From contig NZ_BOMI01000084.1 of assembly GCF_016862115.1 (NCBI RefSeq), forward strand, positions 62,001 through 126,000: a stretch of DNA of 64,000 bases, in the 5' to 3' direction. Source of the DNA: Paractinoplanes deccanensis (GTDB lineage Bacteria; Actinomycetota; Actinomycetes; Mycobacteriales; Micromonosporaceae). Shown piece after piece: positions 16,711-23,544 of this stretch (position 1 is the stretch's first letter; each line of letters opens with the position of its first letter). The position numbers and the translations under genes are program-made. Under the pieces are notes generated by a model, which was given only the letters and a program-made list of their open reading frames with translations, was not told the origin of the DNA and did no database searches.

Positions 16711-17655
16711 TCAGGTGTGCGGGACGCGGCCCGCGGGGACGACGCCGAGGCGGCCCTTCTGGAAGTCGTCGAAGGCCTGCTTCAGCTCCTCGCGGGTGTT
16801 CATCACGAAGGGTCCGTACATGGCGACCGGCTCGCCGATCGGGCGGCCGCCCATGATGAACAGGTCGAGCACGTCGTGCGCGTCGACCCGGACCGCGTCG
16901 CCGGTGCCGTGGGTGGCGAGCTGGCCCATCTGGAGGGGGCGCTTGTCGGCGCCCACGGTGCCGCGGCCGGAGAGCGCGTAGACCAGCGCGTTGTGGTCGC
17001 GCTTCCAGGGCAGGTCGAGCCGGGCGCCGGGCTGGAGCGTGACGTGCGCCAGCGTGATCGGGGTGTGGGTGGAGCCGGGACCGGCGTGCCCGGCCACCTC
17101 GCCCGCGATCACCCGGATCAGGCCGCCGCCGTCGGGCGTGGTGAGCAGCGCCGACTCCTTGCCGCGGATGTCCTGATACTTGGGGGCGATCATCTTGGCG
17201 GCACGGGGAAGGTTGACCCACAGCTGGAGCCCGTGGAACAGCCCGCCGCTCACCACCAGGTGCTCCGGCGGCGCCTCGATGTGCAGGATGCCCCGGGCGG
17301 CGGTCATCCACTGGGTGTCGCCGTTGGTGATCGTGCCGCCGCCACCGAGCGAGTCCTGGTGGTCCATGATGCCGTCGATCATGTAGGTGACGGTCTCGAA
17401 GCCCCGGTGCGGGTGCCACGGCGTGCCCTTCGGCTCGCCGGGCGCGTAGTCGACCTCGCCCATCTGGTCGAGGTGGATGAACGGGTCCAGCTCCTCGAGC
17501 GGTACGCCGGCGAAGGCGCGCCGGACGGGGAAGCCCTCGCCCTCGTAGCCCTGCGGGGCGGTGGTGAGCCGGCGGACGGGGCGGACGGCGGCGGTCTGGT
17601 CGAGCTGGGGAAGCCGTGGCAGGACGAGAACGTCGTCGACGGTGATGGCGGGCAT
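16711..17655 (-). CDS. Pirin family protein
   Basis: 314 residues, bicupin. The N-terminal cupin contains the conserved metal ligands in GTPWHPHRGFETVTYMIDG, and further ligand positions follow in GILHIEAPPE; the C-terminal cupin is more divergent. Bacterial pirins can oxidise quercetin or modulate partner enzymes and regulators, and often respond to oxidative stress. The gene starts one base after the MarR stop codon, with a GAGGAAG ribosome site inside the end of the MarR gene, so the two form an operon. Confidence 0.93.
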   Translation of the reverse strand: MPAITVDDVLVLPRLPQLDQTAAVRPVRRLTTAPQGYEGEGFPVRRAFAGVPLEELDPFIHLDQMGEVDYAPGEPKGTPWHPHRGFETVTYMIDGIMDHQDSLGGGGTITNGDTQWMTAARGILHIEAPPEHLVVSGGLFHGLQLWVNLPRAAKMIAPKYQDIRGKESALLTTPDGGGLIRVIAGEVAGHAGPGSTHTPITLAHVTLQPGARLDLPWKRDHNALVYALSGRGTVGADKRPLQMGQLATHGTGDAVRVDAHDVLDLFIMGGRPIGEPVAMYGPFVMNTREELKQAFDDFQKGRLGVVPAGRVPHT

Positions 17656-17656
17656 C

Positions 17657-18097
17657 TCAGGACTTCCTCACTTTGCTGAACACGCGGGTGATCGCGGCGA
17701 GCTCGGCCGGGTCGAGACGGTCGATGAAGCTGTCGCGGACGGTGATGAGGTGCAGCGGGGCGGCGGCCTCCAGGGCCGCCAGTCCCTCGTCGGTGAGCAC
17801 GGCCTCCTGGCCGCGGCCGTCCTCGGGACAGGGCTGCTTGCGGACCAGGCCGCGTTTGACCATCGAGCTGATCTGGTACGTGATGCGGCTCGGCGAGAAG
17901 ACGAGCCGCCCGGCCAGCTCGCCCATCCGCAGCCGCCGCTCGGGTGCCTCGGACAGCACCACGAGCACGTGGTAATCGTTCATGCTGAGACCGGTGTCCG
18001 CGCGCAGCTGGTCCTCGAGATGGGTGTGAAGGGCCCACGAGCTCTCGATGAAGGTGCGCCAGGCGAGTTGCTCGGCGTCGGTCAGCGGTTGCACCAT
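17657..18097 (-). CDS. MarR family transcriptional regulator
   Basis: 146 residues with the winged-HTH core: dimer helix at the N-terminus (WRTFIESSWALHTHLEDQL), DNA-recognition region around MGELAGRLVFSPSRITYQISSMVKRG and wing CPEDGRGQEAVLT. No redox cysteine of the OhrR type is visible at the N-terminus. It is encoded ahead of and coupled to pirin, so the likely job is repression of its own operon, relieved by phenolic or quinone-like ligands. Its start carries a leaderless -10 box. Confidence 0.92.
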   Translation of the reverse strand: MVQPLTDAEQLAWRTFIESSWALHTHLEDQLRADTGLSMNDYHVLVVLSEAPERRLRMGELAGRLVFSPSRITYQISSMVKRGLVRKQPCPEDGRGQEAVLTDEGLAALEAAAPLHLITVRDSFIDRLDPAELAAITRVFSKVRKS

Positions 18098-18104
18098 GGC
18101 AAGG

Positions 18105-18110
18105 ACTGTA
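18105..18110 (-). promoter_or_regulatory. -10 box TACAGT for marR-pirin, with AT-rich candidate operator
   Basis: Minus-strand TACAGT ends 7 bases before the MarR ATG. Directly upstream (18115-18131) is an AT-rich block reading ATTTAAG then ATTTGAAG on the minus strand, unusual in this GC-rich DNA and well placed as an autoregulatory MarR site. Confidence 0.5.
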
Positions 18111-18194
18111 GCTCCTTCAAATCTTAAATACCAGTCTCTGTCCTGTCGGTCACGCCCCAGGGGAAACCCGGATGAGGCGGTCGCGCGGGACGGT

Positions 18195-18200
18195 TAACGT
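18195..18200 (+). promoter_or_regulatory. -10 box TAACGT, leaderless
   Basis: TAACGT ends 8 bases before the GTG at 18209 of the acetyltransferase gene; no ribosome site intervenes. Confidence 0.45.
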
Positions 18201-18208
18201 AGCGTCCC

Positions 18209-18685
18209 GTGAGTGCACGCCGAGCCACCCCCGAGGACGCCGCCGAGCTGGTCCGGCTCCGGGCCGTGATGTTGCAAGCCTTTCCGCCCGCGGTTCCCTG
18301 GGACGACGACTGGCGCGAGCCGGCCCGCCAGCTGCTGGTCAAGCAGCTGGCCGAGGACGACCCGTACCTCGTCGCCTTCGTCGTCGACCGGCCCGAGGGC
18401 GGTCTCGCCGCCTGCGCCGTCGGCACGATCGAGCAGCGGCTCGGCGGCCCCGGCGACCCGAGCGGCCGGGTGGGATACGTGTTCAGCGTCGTCACCGACC
18501 CCGACCACCGCCGCCGGGGTCACTCGCGGGCCTGCGTGACCGCCCTGCTCGACTGGTTCCGCGGCCGCGGCATCCAGCGCGTCGACCTGCGCGCCTCCTC
18601 CGACGGCGAGCACCTCTACGAGTCGCTGGGCTTCCGCCGCACCCCCGACCCCGCGATGCGCCTGAGGTTCGCTCGCGACCAGTGA
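18209..18685 (+). CDS. GNAT family N-acetyltransferase
   Basis: 158 residues. The acetyl-CoA pyrophosphate loop (motif A) is clear: VVTDPDHRRRGHSRACVTALLDWFRGRG, with the usual valine strand before it; motif B follows with LYESLGFRRT. Substrate is unknown; the N-terminal helical region that binds acceptors shows no family-specific pattern. GTG 18209 starts right at the first strand and is preceded by a leaderless-type -10 box. Confidence 0.9.
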   Translation: MSARRATPEDAAELVRLRAVMLQAFPPAVPWDDDWREPARQLLVKQLAEDDPYLVAFVVDRPEGGLAACAVGTIEQRLGGPGDPSGRVGYVFSVVTDPDHRRRGHSRACVTALLDWFRGRGIQRVDLRASSDGEHLYESLGFRRTPDPAMRLRFARDQ

Positions 18686-18704
18686 CCACCGGCCCGACTG
18701 CGCT

Positions 18705-18710
18705 TATCAT
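18705..18710 (+). promoter_or_regulatory. -10 box TATCAT, leaderless
   Basis: TATCAT ends 8 bases before the ATG at 18719, giving a predicted start of transcription at the codon itself. Confidence 0.5.
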
Positions 18711-18718
18711 CCTCGTGC

Positions 18719-19126
18719 ATGGCGTACCGGGTGGAGTACAACGGCGAGGACGTCGACTTCGCCACGCTCGACGCCGCCCTCGACCGCGCCCGCAAGGTGA
18801 TCGCGGACGACATCGGCCGGCTCGACGGCTGGGCCGTGGAGCACGACGAGGCGGTCAACGACTGGTTCGTCCAGGGCGTCCGCAACGGCCGGCGCATCGG
18901 GCCCACGGCCGTGGTCACCGGTCCGCGGGGCGCCCGGTTCTCCGCCGGCGCGCCCACCGTCTACGAGGAGTGGGAGCGCCGGGCGGTCTTCATCGGGCGC
19001 ACCCCGGCCGAGGCCTTCGCGATGGCCGCCGAGTGGCTCGAGCGGCGCCCCGACATCCAGGCCCTGGGTGACGTCGGCTGGCACCGCACCGCCGACGGCC
19101 ACCAGCTGCGCATCTATTACCGCTAG
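18719..19126 (+). CDS. Hypothetical protein (135 aa)
   Basis: 135 residues, soluble, mixed alpha/beta. It opens MAYRVEYNGEDVDFATLDAALDRARKVI, with a helix likely to pack on a small sheet, and contains repeated aromatic-charged segments (EYNGE, IYYR). No family recognised. GC3-biased codon use and a good leaderless promoter support the gene. Its last four bases overlap the convergent Clp-N gene, so no terminator separates them. Confidence 0.72.
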   Translation: MAYRVEYNGEDVDFATLDAALDRARKVIADDIGRLDGWAVEHDEAVNDWFVQGVRNGRRIGPTAVVTGPRGARFSAGAPTVYEEWERRAVFIGRTPAEAFAMAAEWLERRPDIQALGDVGWHRTADGHQLRIYYR

Positions 19127-19728
19127 GCGGCGTGGCTCCGCAGGGAGCGGACCAGGTCGTCGCGGAAACGGTCGAAGTCGACGCCCCTGTCGGCCAGGAT
19201 CAGCATGGCCAGCCCCTCGCCCTCGCGGACCAGGCCGAGCGCGATGTGCTCGGGGGCGATGAACTTCTGGTTGAGCCGCAGCGCCTCGCGCAGCGACAGC
19301 TCCAGCACCTTTTTGTTGCGCTTGGTGAAGGGGACGTGGCCGGTGCCGGCGTAGAACCGGCCGAACAGGCCGCGCTTCTTCGGCTCGGGATGCGGCAGCC
19401 TGAGCGCGCCGGCGCCGAAGTTGCGCTCGATGGCGGCGCGGACGGCGTCGAGGTCGATGCCGATCGCCTTGAGGGCCGCCGCGTCCTCGGCGTCGCGGTC
19501 GACGGGCGACAGCGGCGGGGTGCGCTCGACCCGGCGGCGCGCTTCACCCCGTACGAAATCGGCGGTGATGCCCTTGTCTCGCAGCGCCGCCGCGACGGGG
19601 CCGTCCGGGTCGGCGACCAGCGCGATCAACACGTGCTCGGTGCCGATGTGGCCGTGCCCGAGGGCGCGGGCCTCCTCTTGCGCGCGGATGACGACGGCGC
19701 GTGCCTCGGTGGTGAATCGCTCGAACAT
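19123..19728 (-). CDS. Clp N-terminal (R) domain protein without ATPase
   Basis: 201 residues made of two Clp-N halves: residues 1-75 (MFERFTTEARAVVIRAQEEARALGHGHIGTEHVLIAL) and about 130-198 (VLELSLREALRLNQKFIAPEHIALGLVREGEGLAMLIL), joined by a charged linker. In ClpC and ClpA this domain docks substrates and adaptors; here there is no AAA+ module and no protease. It may act as an adaptor or competitor for ClpC. It is encoded one base after its HTH partner and is therefore probably autoregulated with it. Confidence 0.9.
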   Translation of the reverse strand: MFERFTTEARAVVIRAQEEARALGHGHIGTEHVLIALVADPDGPVAAALRDKGITADFVRGEARRRVERTPPLSPVDRDAEDAAALKAIGIDLDAVRAAIERNFGAGALRLPHPEPKKRGLFGRFYAGTGHVPFTKRNKKVLELSLREALRLNQKFIAPEHIALGLVREGEGLAMLILADRGVDFDRFRDDLVRSLRSHAA

Positions 19729-19729
19729 G

Positions 19730-19966
19730 TCAGCCCTCCCGTGAGTCCTGCGCCGGCATCAGACGCGCGTGTTTTTTGTGTACGCCCTGGCGGGTCACCT
19801 CGAGCGCGTCGGCGATCTCCTGCCAGGACCAGCCGTTGCGGCGCGCGTTGGCCACCTGGAGGTGCTCGAGGCCCTCGAGCAGGCGGCGCAAGGCCACGAC
19901 CGCGCGGAGCCCGACCCGGGGATCGGCGCTGCTCGCCGCCGCGGCGAGATCGGTTGCTTCGGTCAT
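19730..19966 (-). CDS. Small HTH DNA-binding protein, partner of the Clp-N protein
   Basis: 78 residues: an N-terminal helix region and a sigma-like helix-turn-helix NGWSWQEIADALEVTRQGVHKKHARLM. No ligand domain. It is the first gene of a two-gene operon with the Clp-N protein. Its promoter (TTGACA, 17-base spacer, TAAGTT, then 6 bases to ATG) is overlaid by two identical-arm palindromes GTCAAC-N4-GTTGAC, a strong sign of autorepression. Similar HTH/Clp-N pairs occur in other actinobacteria (recalled, not searched). Confidence 0.88.
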   Translation of the reverse strand: MTEATDLAAAASSADPRVGLRAVVALRRLLEGLEHLQVANARRNGWSWQEIADALEVTRQGVHKKHARLMPAQDSREG

Positions 19967-19969
19967 GCT

Positions 19970-20012
19970 GTCAACTTACGTTGACATTCGGCACCTGTCA
20001 ACCGGGGTTGAC
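19970..20012 (-). promoter_or_regulatory. Promoter with two operator palindromes for the HTH/Clp-N operon
   Basis: On the minus strand, -35 TTGACA (19996-20001) and -10 TAAGTT (19973-19978) are separated by exactly 17 bases; the -10 ends 6 bases before the ATG, so the mRNA should be leaderless. GTCAAC-N4-GTTGAC occurs at 19970-19985 and again at 19997-20012, 27 bases centre to centre, covering the -10 and the -35 respectively. Confidence 0.8.
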
Positions 20013-20028
20013 GCGAAAGGCACAAAAG

Positions 20029-20060
20029 AAGGCCGGCCCCGCGGGTGCGGGGCCGGCCTT
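20029..20060 (-). terminator. Terminator after DUF3072 gene
   Basis: Perfect 14-bp stem AAGGCCGGCCCCGC and complement, four-base loop. On the minus strand the hairpin is followed by CTTTTG, a usable U-tract, 11 bases past the stop at 20071. It insulates the HTH/Clp-N promoter from upstream transcription. Confidence 0.85.
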
Positions 20061-20070
20061 TCGCGCGATA

Positions 20071-20259
20071 TCAGCGGCCGCGGCCGGTCTTCTCCTGCAG
20101 CTCGTCGATCTTTTGGGACGCCTCGGCCTTGGTGAGGCCCTCGGGGACGTCCTCCCGCGCCTCGGTGGCGAGGGTGTGCAGGTACGACTCCTGGGCGCCG
20201 GTGGCCGGCTCGTCGCCGGTGGTCCAGTCCGACGGGTCTTTCTCGGCGTTCGTCGTCAT
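20071..20259 (-). CDS. DUF3072 family small protein
   Basis: 62 residues: MTTNAEKDPSDWTTGDEPAT, then a helical pair (SYLHTLATEARE and LTKAEASQKIDELQEKTGRG). This matches the DUF3072 family as I recall it: short, basic-ended, helix-hairpin proteins of unknown function, some with a C-terminal SAP-like look. A GAGGAGA ribosome site precedes the ATG. It starts 29 bases after the VOC stop and ends before a strong terminator, so it is the last gene of that unit. Confidence 0.85.
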   Translation of the reverse strand: MTTNAEKDPSDWTTGDEPATGAQESYLHTLATEAREDVPEGLTKAEASQKIDELQEKTGRGR

Positions 20260-20288
20260 GACGTCTCCTCCTTCGAACGCCTGTTCTC

Positions 20289-21059
20289 TTACCCGCCGTA
20301 CGTCAGCTCCATGCCGATGATGTCGTTGTAGGCGATGTCGAGCTTGACCTCGCGCTGCACCGGGGAGGTGACCGCGAACGCGGCGCCGAACGGGTCGACG
20401 ATCTCGGCGGAGCAGCCGAGGCCCATCTCGGCCGGGCCGCTCACCACGCGGCCGCCCAGCCCGGCGACCCGGTCGATCGCGTCCGAGGTGTCGGCGACCT
20501 GGAACGACGGCTGCCAGCGGGCGCCGTACCGCCCGGTGATCAGGCCCGCGACCGAGTCGTGCGCCTCGGTGAGCCATTCGCCGCTGCCGAACTCGTGGGT
20601 CAGCGTCCAGCCGAAAACCTGCGAGTAGAACGAGGTCGCGGTGGCCACGTCGTCGGTGAGCAGGTCGGACCAGGCCATCGTGCCCGGCTCGCCGCGCACC
20701 TGCATGCCCGCGAAGCCGGCCGCCTGCCACAGGCCGAAGACGGCGCCCGCGCCGTCCGCGACGATCGCGCTGCGGGCGCCGTCGCGCTCCTCGGGCCAGG
20801 TGAGCGCCCGGCCGTACGCCTGCGTCACCCGCTCGGTGGTGCCCTCGAGATCGGGGGCGGCCAGATAGGTCAGCCAGCCCTCGGGCCGGTCCGACCGGTT
20901 CCGGCTCAGGCCGGCGACCGCGCGGCCGTCGAGGGTGAATCGATCGCCGTCGAGCTGCCAGCCGAAGAGCCCGGAGTAGAAGCCGGCGGCCTCGTCCGGG
21001 TTCGACGTGGTCAGCTCCACCCAGCAGGGGGTCGACGGCGCAAAGCCTCTGATCCGCAT
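20289..21059 (-). CDS. Two-domain VOC family protein
   Basis: 256 residues with two tandem VOC domains: residues 8-120 (CWVELTTSNPDEAAGFYSGLFGW) and 130-250 (MAWSDLLTDDVATATSFYSQVFGW). This arrangement is typical of the CFP32/hydroxylase-like actinobacterial VOC proteins, some of which bind or detoxify small metabolites. ATG 21059 has a GGAGCG ribosome site. Probably co-transcribed with DUF3072. Confidence 0.9.
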   Translation of the reverse strand: MRIRGFAPSTPCWVELTTSNPDEAAGFYSGLFGWQLDGDRFTLDGRAVAGLSRNRSDRPEGWLTYLAAPDLEGTTERVTQAYGRALTWPEERDGARSAIVADGAGAVFGLWQAAGFAGMQVRGEPGTMAWSDLLTDDVATATSFYSQVFGWTLTHEFGSGEWLTEAHDSVAGLITGRYGARWQPSFQVADTSDAIDRVAGLGGRVVSGPAEMGLGCSAEIVDPFGAAFAVTSPVQREVKLDIAYNDIIGMELTYGG

Positions 21060-21206
21060 ATACCGCTCCAACGTGGACGTCCCCGATTTGCGAATGACTC
21101 TACGGCAACGAATACGCGCCGTCACTACCCCGGGGTTCAATGTCCGCTTTGGAATGGCTTTCCGCTACTCCATGTGACCGTACGTACGTCACATGTAACG
21201 TGATCG

Positions 21207-23354
21207 TTAATCTGCTGGCGAGTCGGCGGCCGTGGGAGCGCTCCTGCCCGGCACGAGCATCTCGAACCACACCGTCGAACCGCGCACCGACGGGTCGGTG
21301 CCCCACGAATCGCTCAACTCTTCAATCAAACCGAGCCCGCGCCCGCGACTGCTCATCGTGTCGGTGTGCGCCCGGATCACCGTGCCGCGGGTGCCGGTGT
21401 CGGCCACCGAGACGAGCAGCCGCTCCGCGTTCAGGTCGATGTGCACCTGCGCCGGCGTGCCCGCGTGCAGCAGGGCATTGGTGGTCAGCTCGCTCGTGCA
21501 CAGGATCGCCGCGCCGATCACCGGCTCGGGCAGGTGCCACTCGCGCAGGCGGGTCGACATCCATTGCCGTACGCGGGAAGGGCCGGTCGGCTCCGCGGGC
21601 ACCAGCATCGTCGCGGAACGGCTCATCGCGAGCGCGTGCTCGACCGCCAGCACCGCCACGTCGTCGTCGGTCGCGCCCGGCACCGCTGTCGTCGCCAAGG
21701 CACACAAGTTTCGGGGATCGCCGCTCGCGGCGGAGGCGGCGACCGTGACCAGCGCGTCGAGACCGTCGTTCAGGGCACGGCCGCGGCGCTCCACCACGCC
21801 GTCGCTGAACATCAGGATCGTGTCGCCGGGCTCGAGCCGCACCTGGCCGGTCTGCCAGCGGCCGCCCAGCCCGAGCGGCGCGCCCGGCGGCACCTTGACC
21901 AGCTCGGCCGTGGGCGCCCCGCCCGCCACCCCGGCGCGGCGCAGCACCGGCGGCGGGTGGCCCGCGCTGGCCATCGTGATCGTGCCGTCGGCGGGGTCGA
22001 GCACGCCGTACACGACAGTCACGAAGATCTCCTCGTTGCGCGACTCGGCGCCCAGCGACCCGACCAGGCGGTCGAGTCCGGCGAGGACACTCGGCGGCGC
22101 GGGATCGGTCAGCGCCATCGCCCGCAGCGCGGCCCGCACCTGGCCCATCACGGCGGCGGCGCGCACGTCGTGGCCCGCGACGTCGCCGAGCACCATGGCG
22201 AGGCGGCCGTCGCTCAGGTGGAACGCGTCGTAGAAGTCGCCGCCCGCCGCGTTGCCGTCCACGCCGACGTCGTAGCGGGCCGCTATGCGGAACGTGTCGA
22301 GCTCGGGCAGGTGCTCCGGCAGCATGCTGCGCTGAAGCAACTGAGCCGTGCCGTGCTGGGCCTCGAACCGGCGGGCCCGCTCGGCGGCCTGACCGACCAG
22401 CTGAGCGGCGGCGTTGAGCAGCGCCCGCTCGGCGGGCAGCCACCGGTGGGCGTGGCGGTAGCCGATGGTCAGCGCGCCGGTCAGCGACGGGGTGCGCAGC
22501 GGCAGCGAGGCCAGCGCGCGCACCCGCTGCTCGTGCCGGTCGGTGGCGACGGCCCGCAGCGGCTCGCCGTCGGACACGAAGGACGGCCGGCCGCTGGTCG
22601 CCGCGGCCACCAGCGGGGCACGGGGGTCGTTGGGCGCCCTCTTCCACACCGGGGGCAGCCGCTCGTCGGCCTCGTCGAGCATCTCGCCACGGATGCGGCG
22701 CACATAGCGGAACGCGCCGCCGTCGTCGACGGCGAAGACACAGTGGTCGACGTCGAACGAGGTGGTCGCGTAGCCCAGCACCACGCGCGCCACGTCGTCG
22801 ACGGTGAGCGCGCCCGCCAGCTGGGCGGTCAGCTCGCCGAGGCTCTGCAGCCGCCGGGTCACCTGGGTGGTCTCGGCGGCGACGGTGAGCACGCCGGCGA
22901 TCGCGCCGCGCGTGTCGCGGACCACCGAGTGGCCGCGGGTGAAGAAGGCCTGCTCGGGGCGGCCGCCGGCGCCGCGCACGACGGTCAGCTGGGTCTCGGC
23001 CTCGAGATAGGGCCGGCCGGTGCGGTAGACCTCTTCGATCACACCGCCCAGGCCGGGCGCGCGCCACAGCTCACCGAAGACCTCGGCGGCGGGACGGCCC
23101 AGCGCGGCGGGATGCAGGGAGCCGATCAGATCCGCGTACGCGTCGTTGTAGATCAGCAGGAACGTCTCGCCGTGGCTGTAGGCCATCGGCATGGGCGAGC
23201 CGAGCACGAGCTCGACGGTCGCGGCGACGGCCGGATCCCAGCCCGCACGGCCCCCCAGCGACGTGCCCGCCCAGTCGGCATCGTGCACCAGAGCGGCCGC
23301 CGCGGGGACCGCGGGCGTCACCGAAGCACTCACCCCACCCGCACCGCCGACCAT
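21207..23354 (-). CDS. SpoIIE-type PP2C phosphatase with PAS, GAF and anti-sigma-like kinase domains
   Basis: 715 residues. PAS-like domain (about 20-165), GAF domain (180-330), SpoIIE/PP2C phosphatase (345-560, with GGDFYDAFHLSDGRLAMVLGDVAGH and MFSDGVVERRG), and a C-terminal HATPase of the RsbW/SpoIIAB type (about 590-705, with ELTTNALLHAGTPAQVHID and SRGRGLGLIEELSDSWG). Such proteins both dephosphorylate and phosphorylate anti-anti-sigma factors, controlling a stress or developmental sigma factor. No partner gene is adjacent. ATG 23354 is supported by a leaderless -10 box; it diverges from the repeat protein gene. Confidence 0.93.
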   Translation of the reverse strand: MVGGAGGVSASVTPAVPAAAALVHDADWAGTSLGGRAGWDPAVAATVELVLGSPMPMAYSHGETFLLIYNDAYADLIGSLHPAALGRPAAEVFGELWRAPGLGGVIEEVYRTGRPYLEAETQLTVVRGAGGRPEQAFFTRGHSVVRDTRGAIAGVLTVAAETTQVTRRLQSLGELTAQLAGALTVDDVARVVLGYATTSFDVDHCVFAVDDGGAFRYVRRIRGEMLDEADERLPPVWKRAPNDPRAPLVAAATSGRPSFVSDGEPLRAVATDRHEQRVRALASLPLRTPSLTGALTIGYRHAHRWLPAERALLNAAAQLVGQAAERARRFEAQHGTAQLLQRSMLPEHLPELDTFRIAARYDVGVDGNAAGGDFYDAFHLSDGRLAMVLGDVAGHDVRAAAVMGQVRAALRAMALTDPAPPSVLAGLDRLVGSLGAESRNEEIFVTVVYGVLDPADGTITMASAGHPPPVLRRAGVAGGAPTAELVKVPPGAPLGLGGRWQTGQVRLEPGDTILMFSDGVVERRGRALNDGLDALVTVAASAASGDPRNLCALATTAVPGATDDDVAVLAVEHALAMSRSATMLVPAEPTGPSRVRQWMSTRLREWHLPEPVIGAAILCTSELTTNALLHAGTPAQVHIDLNAERLLVSVADTGTRGTVIRAHTDTMSSRGRGLGLIEELSDSWGTDPSVRGSTVWFEMLVPGRSAPTAADSPAD

Positions 23355-23361
23355 GCCCAAA

Positions 23362-23367
23362 AGCGTA
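23362..23367 (-). promoter_or_regulatory. -10 box TACGCT, leaderless, for the SpoIIE-type gene
   Basis: Minus-strand TACGCT ends 7 bases before the ATG at 23354; this selects that start over the in-frame upstream ATG at 23405. Confidence 0.5.
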
Positions 23368-23531
23368 TCCCGACTCCGCCATTCGGACGATCCCGCACCG
23401 GCCAACCGTCCGATTCTTGACGGTACGACCAGTCCGCACTATCCGGGACCGTCCCACGTCATCCCGTGCGATATCACTGTCGGTAGCCGGTTGTTGCTTA
23501 CGCGAGCTTCGCTGTCCTTAGATTGCTCACT

Positions 23532-23537
23532 TATAGT
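23532..23537 (+). promoter_or_regulatory. -10 box TATAGT, leaderless, for the repeat/CBM2-like gene
   Basis: TATAGT, near consensus, ends 7 bases before the GTG at 23545. The -35 region is poor (TTCGCT), suggesting activator or alternative sigma dependence. Confidence 0.6.
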
Positions 23538-23544
23538 CGCCGCC

